Assembly (NCBI GenBank): GCA_937957815.1
Contig: CALFXN010000583.1
Span: 1 to 7,352, forward strand
DNA: 7,352 nucleotides
Reading direction: 5' to 3'
Source: an uncultured Synergistales bacterium
GTDB taxonomy: Bacteria > Synergistota > Synergistia > Synergistales > Aminobacteriaceae
Numbering within the stretch: position 1 is the stretch's first letter; each line of letters opens with the position of its first letter. Both the position numbers and the translations under genes were made by a program. Positions 6,291-7,352 of this stretch are shown here, piece by piece. The notes below the pieces were generated by a model. That model saw nothing but the letters and a program-made list of their open reading frames with translations. It made no database searches and had not been told where the DNA came from.

Positions 6291-6312
6291 GCACTGCCGT
6301 TATGCCTATAAT
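6284..6312 (+). promoter_or_regulatory. Strong sigma70-type promoter for the beta-propeller gene
   Basis: CTGACA at 6284-6289 (five of six) and a perfect TATAAT at 6307-6312 are separated by the ideal 17 bases. The start of transcription would be near 6319, giving a leader of about 32 bases to the TTG at 6351. Its -35 box shares bases 6285-6289 with the opposing -35 box of the HD promoter, so polymerase should bind one or the other. Confidence 0.8.
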
Positions 6313-6334
6313 GGAATGCATACCATAACACACG

Positions 6335-6341
6335 AAGGGAG
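6335..6341 (+). promoter_or_regulatory. Ribosome binding site favouring a TTG start
   Basis: AAGGGAG ends directly against the ATG at 6342, leaving no room for normal initiation there. It is 9 bases before the in-frame TTG at 6351, a usual spacing. The encoded signal peptide also begins best at the TTG. Confidence 0.65.
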
Positions 6342-6350
6342 ATGCATCCA

Positions 6351-7352
6351 TTGAGGAATCTTTCGAAACTCATCGCGACGGCAGCGTTCGTCCTCCTCGT
6401 CGCTCCGTGCACGTTCGCCGTCGGCGACGCGCCGTGGAAGGGCGATCTCAAATGGAAATACGATGCGGGGTTCGGAATAACGGGGACACCCGTCGTCTCC
6501 GACGGCAAAGTCTATGTCGGAGACGGAGAGGGAACGCTCCACGTCGTGAACGCGGCCACGGGGCAGCTCGTCTGGAAATTCAAGGGGGGCACGACGATCA
6601 ACGGGGCTCCCGCCCTCATGGACGGCTCGGTTTTCATCGGCGGCCGCGACGGAACGCTCTTCGCGCTGAGCGCGAAGGACGGCTCCATCCGCTGGGAGTA
6701 CCGCTCCGGCTCGGGCACCACGCCGGGAGCGATCTGGGCATCGCCCGTCGCCGCCGACGGCAAGGTTTTCTTCTGCAGCGCCGACGGACGCGTCTACGCG
6801 CTGAACTCGCGGACCGGATCGCTCGTCTGGTCGTTCAACACGGGGAGGGAACTCCGTTCCTCGCCGCTCTACGCGAACGGCACGATCTACGTCGGCGATT
6901 ACAACGGGCTCTTCCACGCGATTGACGCGAAAAGCGGAAAAAAGCTTTGGGGCGGCGGCTCGTCGGGCCCGATCAACGCTCAACCGACGACCGCTGATGG
7001 GATCGTCTACTTCGGAAGCTGGGACGGAACGCTCCAGGCCGTCCGCATCAAGGGCGTCATCCCGCTCTGGAAGGCTTCGGTCGGGGAATCCGTCACGACA
7101 TCGGCGACGATCTCCGGCGGTCGTGCCTATATCGGCACAGTAACGGGAAATCTCGTCGCCCTCGGCGTCGGAAACGGCGTTCCGGTGTGGTCGTTCAACT
7201 CCCCGGGCGGCATCCACTCGACACCGATCGTCGCGGACGGACTCGTCTTTTTCGGAAGCGACCAGGGGATTCTGTTCGCGCTCAACGCGGCAACCGGCAA
7301 AGCCCACTGGTCGTTCGCGACGGGACGCGAAATCCTCTCCTCTCCCGCGATC
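6351..7352 (+). CDS. Secreted PQQ-like beta-propeller repeat protein, C-terminus beyond the window
   Basis: The frame is open from the TTG at 6351 to the last base, 334 residues with no stop. Residues 1-23 form a signal peptide (MRNLSK, hydrophobic core LIATAAFVLLVAP, cleavage after TFA), so the protein is exported. From about residue 33 there are seven roughly 40-residue repeats of the PQQ/WD-like type and the start of an eighth. Each reads about SxPxxxDGxVYxGxxDGxLxALxAxTGxxxWxF, for example KVYVGDGEGTLHVVNAATGQ and RVYALNSRTGSLVWSF. Such repeats fold as beta-propeller blades; full proteins usually have seven or eight and act as scaffolds, binding proteins or, with added residues, quinoprotein dehydrogenases. 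No dehydrogenase-specific residues are recognisable, so catalysis should not be assumed. BamB-like scaffolding is another possibility. The alternative ATG at 6342 would add three residues. Confidence 0.87.
   Translation, partial: MRNLSKLIATAAFVLLVAPCTFAVGDAPWKGDLKWKYDAGFGITGTPVVSDGKVYVGDGEGTLHVVNAATGQLVWKFKGGTTINGAPALMDGSVFIGGRDGTLFALSAKDGSIRWEYRSGSGTTPGAIWASPVAADGKVFFCSADGRVYALNSRTGSLVWSFNTGRELRSSPLYANGTIYVGDYNGLFHAIDAKSGKKLWGGGSSGPINAQPTTADGIVYFGSWDGTLQAVRIKGVIPLWKASVGESVTTSATISGGRAYIGTVTGNLVALGVGNGVPVWSFNSPGGIHSTPIVADGLVFFGSDQGILFALNAATGKAHWSFATGREILSSPAI

Noticed and set aside
6220..6351. 44-residue N-terminal extension of the HD protein
   Set aside because: It would run through both divergent promoters and the palindrome, upstream of the HD gene's own transcription start.
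6408..6413. Possible lipoprotein signal (VAPC) in the propeller protein
   Set aside because: Proline directly before the cysteine does not fit the lipobox. A signal peptidase I site after TFA fits better.
6306..7307. 333-codon minus-strand open frame opposite the propeller gene
   Set aside because: It is a repetitive Arg/Glu-rich shadow of the beta-propeller repeats, while the plus strand has a promoter, ribosome site and signal peptide.

Overview
The window is a stretch of bacterial chromosome, about 60% GC by eye, holding five genes. Two are cut by the window edges. Strong purine-rich Shine-Dalgarno sequences, compact spacing and sigma70-like promoters are typical of bacteria. L-cysteine desulfidase, a RocB-type peptidase and a cysteine-rich flavin oxidoreductase together suggest an anaerobe that ferments amino acids. 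A Synergistota- or Firmicutes-like source is plausible, but the sequence alone cannot settle this. No RNA gene, insertion sequence, phage gene or CRISPR array is visible.

Bases 1-47 are not genomic. They match the end of an Illumina i7 index primer/adapter, so the left edge is an untrimmed assembly end. The first gene is broken there for technical reasons.

From right to left on the minus strand, bases 3895-48 hold an apparent three-gene unit. It consists of a GTG-started nitronate monooxygenase/FabK-like flavoprotein with a four-cysteine C-terminal cluster (2825-3895), a large MscS-superfamily mechanosensitive channel with a long extracytoplasmic helical domain (367-2736), and the start of a RocB-like M20 metallopeptidase (48-449) whose start lies 83 bases inside the channel gene. 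A GC-rich hairpin separates the first two genes. The plus-strand gene at 4048-5349 encodes an L-cysteine desulfidase (CyuA/YhaM family). It diverges from the oxidoreductase across a 152-base intergenic region with candidate promoters, a 21-base-spaced direct repeat and a G/C hairpin just before the ribosome binding site.

A perfect 23-bp inverted repeat (5379-5429) lies between the convergent desulfidase and an HD-domain phosphohydrolase on the minus strand (5434-6219). The HD gene diverges from a secreted PQQ-like beta-propeller protein (plus strand, 6351 to the window end). The 131 bases between them hold back-to-back promoters whose -35 boxes overlap. A nested palindrome covers the -10 box of the HD promoter. 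The propeller gene appears to start at a TTG.

The genes look like ordinary metabolic, stress and envelope functions placed side by side. I see no clear evidence of a single new multi-gene system. The most informative non-coding signals are the two divergent control regions and the long inverted repeat.
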